A stretch of DNA of 44,055 nucleotides, taken from a bacterium (GTDB lineage: Bacteria > Bdellovibrionota > UBA2428). Below the pieces are notes generated by a model that was not told where the DNA came from, ran no database searches, and worked only from the letters and a program-made list of their open reading frames with translations. Shown in pieces: positions 42,308 to 44,055 of the stretch. The DNA lies in contig JAACVK010000044.1 of NCBI GenBank assembly GCA_009991595.1, positions 1 through 44,055 on the forward strand, given 5' to 3'. The position numbers and the translations under genes were made by a program. Each line of letters starts with the position of its first letter. Position 1 is the stretch's first letter.

Positions 42308-44055
42308 GTGTCTAAAGGGGAAAAGTTAAAGAGCATTCTATCTAAGTTTTCGGGCTTGAAAGGCCTCGCGAAATGGATTGCCTCGATTTTAATTTTGTTT
42401 GTTCTAGCGATCGTTGGAACAGTTTTTTATCTAGAAAAATCCTATCCCCCCGAGCAGTTTAAAGAAGTCATTTCTCAGAAGTTAAAATCTTCAGGTGCGA
42501 TCGAGCATTTTGAGTTGGGAGACTTGGACTGGGGCTTTAGCCTCTTGAATTTGTCGATCAGAGCGAATTTGAAGGATTTAAAGTTTGATCTTAAGGAAAC
42601 CCCTCTCTCGGCAGAGATTGCGCGTATGGAGTTTCATGCGTCTTTGTGGAACCTGTTGTTCCTAAGGCTCCCTGTTTCTTTGGACGTCTATGACTCTAAA
42701 ATAGAGGTGGATGTCACCCCACCCAACGCCGTCCTTGAAGAAACAGCAGCTGTTTCAAAGGAAGAGGCGGCCGTTTCAATAAAGGCCATTCCTGATTGGT
42801 TGCGATATCTTTATGCCCATTTAAGAATTCATAATGCGTCTCTTAATATAAAGGGAATGGATGATTATGAGGTTTCCGAAATTCAAAAAATTAATCTGGA
42901 TTTTGTCTCTTCGGGATTTCCAGGAAATTATAATTTAGATCTTTCTTTTGAGCCTATAGCGAGTTCGGAAAAGAGTGGTGTTTATGTTTCAGGTCTGACA
43001 AAAGTGAAGTTGGCAGGCGCAAGCCGCTTGCAGGGCGGATATTTTGTAGGCTTTAGTGCTGAAGAATACGAACTTAATTTAAATGAGAACTTAATAGTTG
43101 GGCTGGGTTTTTTAGAAAAAACCCCAGGCTATAAGATGGGCTTTCAGGGCGGATTAAATTTTATATTTAGCCCCGATCTCGTTATGCGCAAAGTTGAGTT
43201 CTTGAACAATCATTTATTTTTAAGCGCTTTGCAGATCAACTTGCAGGCACAATATTCTGCAGATGAAGGCCTTTCTTTGAATTGGGCGCTTCCCGAAACG
43301 CGAGTAGAGAACCTATATTTGCCTGTAAAATATTTGAGGTTGTTGCCCTTCAAGGGGATTGTAGAGAGTAAGATTTTTATTGGCATCCCTAAGAAGAAAA
43401 AGCCGACCGTAGACTGGCAGATTTCACTAAACAATCTCTATGCAGACGTGGCTAAAGTGGAAGGTGTTTTTGATAGCACTTCTAGCGGCAAGCTGCTTAT
43501 GTCGATGACGACTAAGGGAAGATATGTTGAGGGAAAAATTGAATCTCCTAAAATTGAGGTTCATGTAGACGCCACCAATGCGGCCCTGCTTTTTAATAAA
43601 GGGCAGATTCAAAAGAAACAAGGAGACCGCTTAGAAATTCTCTTTAAGTCGATTGTTAAAGACAATATTCTCAAGATTCAAAACTTCAAGGGCTTTATTC
43701 ATACTCTCGAGTTCCAAGGCGCGGGTAGAATTAAAAACTTTTCAGAATATATGGCAGGTCAGTCTGGGGATTTGGACTTTTCTTTTATTACCAATCGAAT
43801 TCATTTAAGAGATTGGTCAACCTCTTTAAATTTCTTAGTGCAAAGTCCACCCTTAGATGGTTTTGCAAAAATTGGAGCGAATTTTTCTGGTCCAGTGGTT
43901 CTTGGGCAAGATAACTTTGAGCATATAAATTGGAGAGTGGATCAAATTAATCTAACAAACATGAGAGGTTCATTTGATCCAAAGGAATTGATTCGTTCTG
44001 GGATTCTACCCAAGCAATCATACGTGGAAGGCCGCTTTCAGATTGATCTAACTTT
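42308..44055 (+). CDS. AsmA-like large periplasmic protein, 3' end cut by the window
   Basis: A frame opens at GTG 42308, 18 bases after the dus stop, and stays open to the window end (about 582 codons). It is a start other than ATG and it is incomplete, so it is easy to miss. Residues about 1-20 are basic, followed by one transmembrane helix (IASILILFVLAIVGTVFYL), a YPPEQFKEVI stretch and then long beta-strand-rich repeats without enzymatic motifs, as in AsmA/DUF748/TamB-like proteins that span the periplasm and move lipids between membranes. The assignment rests on architecture, not on a conserved motif. A run of charged residues (KEEAAVS) near 150 is probably a loop. Confidence 0.6.
   Translation, partial: MSKGEKLKSILSKFSGLKGLAKWIASILILFVLAIVGTVFYLEKSYPPEQFKEVISQKLKSSGAIEHFELGDLDWGFSLLNLSIRANLKDLKFDLKETPLSAEIARMEFHASLWNLLFLRLPVSLDVYDSKIEVDVTPPNAVLEETAAVSKEEAAVSIKAIPDWLRYLYAHLRIHNASLNIKGMDDYEVSEIQKINLDFVSSGFPGNYNLDLSFEPIASSEKSGVYVSGLTKVKLAGASRLQGGYFVGFSAEEYELNLNENLIVGLGFLEKTPGYKMGFQGGLNFIFSPDLVMRKVEFLNNHLFLSALQINLQAQYSADEGLSLNWALPETRVENLYLPVKYLRLLPFKGIVESKIFIGIPKKKKPTVDWQISLNNLYADVAKVEGVFDSTSSGKLLMSMTTKGRYVEGKIESPKIEVHVDATNAALLFNKGQIQKKQGDRLEILFKSIVKDNILKIQNFKGFIHTLEFQGAGRIKNFSEYMAGQSGDLDFSFITNRIHLRDWSTSLNFLVQSPPLDGFAKIGANFSGPVVLGQDNFEHINWRVDQINLTNMRGSFDPKELIRSGILPKQSYVEGRFQIDLT

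Noticed and set aside
1-44055. CRISPR arrays, IS elements, prophage genes or rRNA
   Set aside because: No regularly spaced repeats, transposase or phage motifs, or rRNA-like sequence were seen.

Overview
The window looks like a core-genome stretch of a Gram-negative bacterium of the Bdellovibrionota / former Deltaproteobacteria type. This is inferred from gene content: a Tad-type TadC followed by FHA-domain proteins, outer-membrane beta-barrels, the block rho-rpmE-prfA-prmC-murA, a macromolecular-synthesis operon (rpsU-yqeY-dnaG-rpoD), and many exported hydrolases. No species is assigned. I see no insertion sequence, prophage, CRISPR array or rRNA, and no obvious sign of recent transfer.

Layout. 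1-4313 (+): a phospholipase-D-superfamily protein cut by the window edge, translationally coupled to an exported RNase H-like/RecB-like nuclease-family protein. 4264-6137 (-): a monofunctional peptidoglycan glycosyltransferase and a PAP2 phosphatase, facing an IHF/HU gene (6168-6467, +). 6474-13878 (-): a tight seven-gene operon (tadC, DUF192, three FHA membrane proteins, two unknowns), every junction overlapping or abutting. 14088-14513 (+): small secreted unknown. 14620-16848 (-): ftsK. 17018-22309 (+): rho, rpmE, prfA, prmC, murA, i.e. transcription termination, ribosome, translation release and its methylase, and the first step of peptidoglycan synthesis. 22345-23211 (-): secreted esterase. 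23554-28149 (+): rpsU, yqeY, dnaG, rpoD, then a CAU-anticodon tRNA, then a beta-lysine acetyltransferase-like gene. 29270-33098 (-): Nramp-type transporter, metallo-beta-lactamase-fold hydrolase, LD-carboxypeptidase and an outer-membrane protein. 33108-34166 (+): APP1-type phosphatase. 34181-35496 (-): 2Fe-2S ferredoxin, peroxiredoxin and a small zinc-ribbon membrane protein. 35568-36725 (+): metallophosphatase-like lipoprotein. 36733-38397 (-): nadE. 38460-44055 (+): parB-like gene, GYF-domain membrane protein, outer-membrane protein, dus, and an AsmA-like gene running off the end.

The most unusual signals are: (1) the TadC/FHA operon with four FHA domains in three consecutive membrane proteins and no kinase in sight; (2) low-complexity, charged disordered tails on core proteins (Lys-rich on RpoD and on a peroxiredoxin, Gln/Asn/Arg/Gly-rich on Rho); (3) a 127-nt same-strand overlap in which one A/G-rich stretch encodes the basic C-terminal tail of the ferredoxin and, in another frame, the basic N-terminal tail of the peroxiredoxin; (4) an apparently exported RNase H-fold protein whose RecB-like half seems to have lost its active site; (5) a ParB-like protein with CTP-binding motifs but no ParA beside it. 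Starts given here are sometimes shorter than the longest open frame, where a ribosome-binding site or gene overlap favours an internal start.
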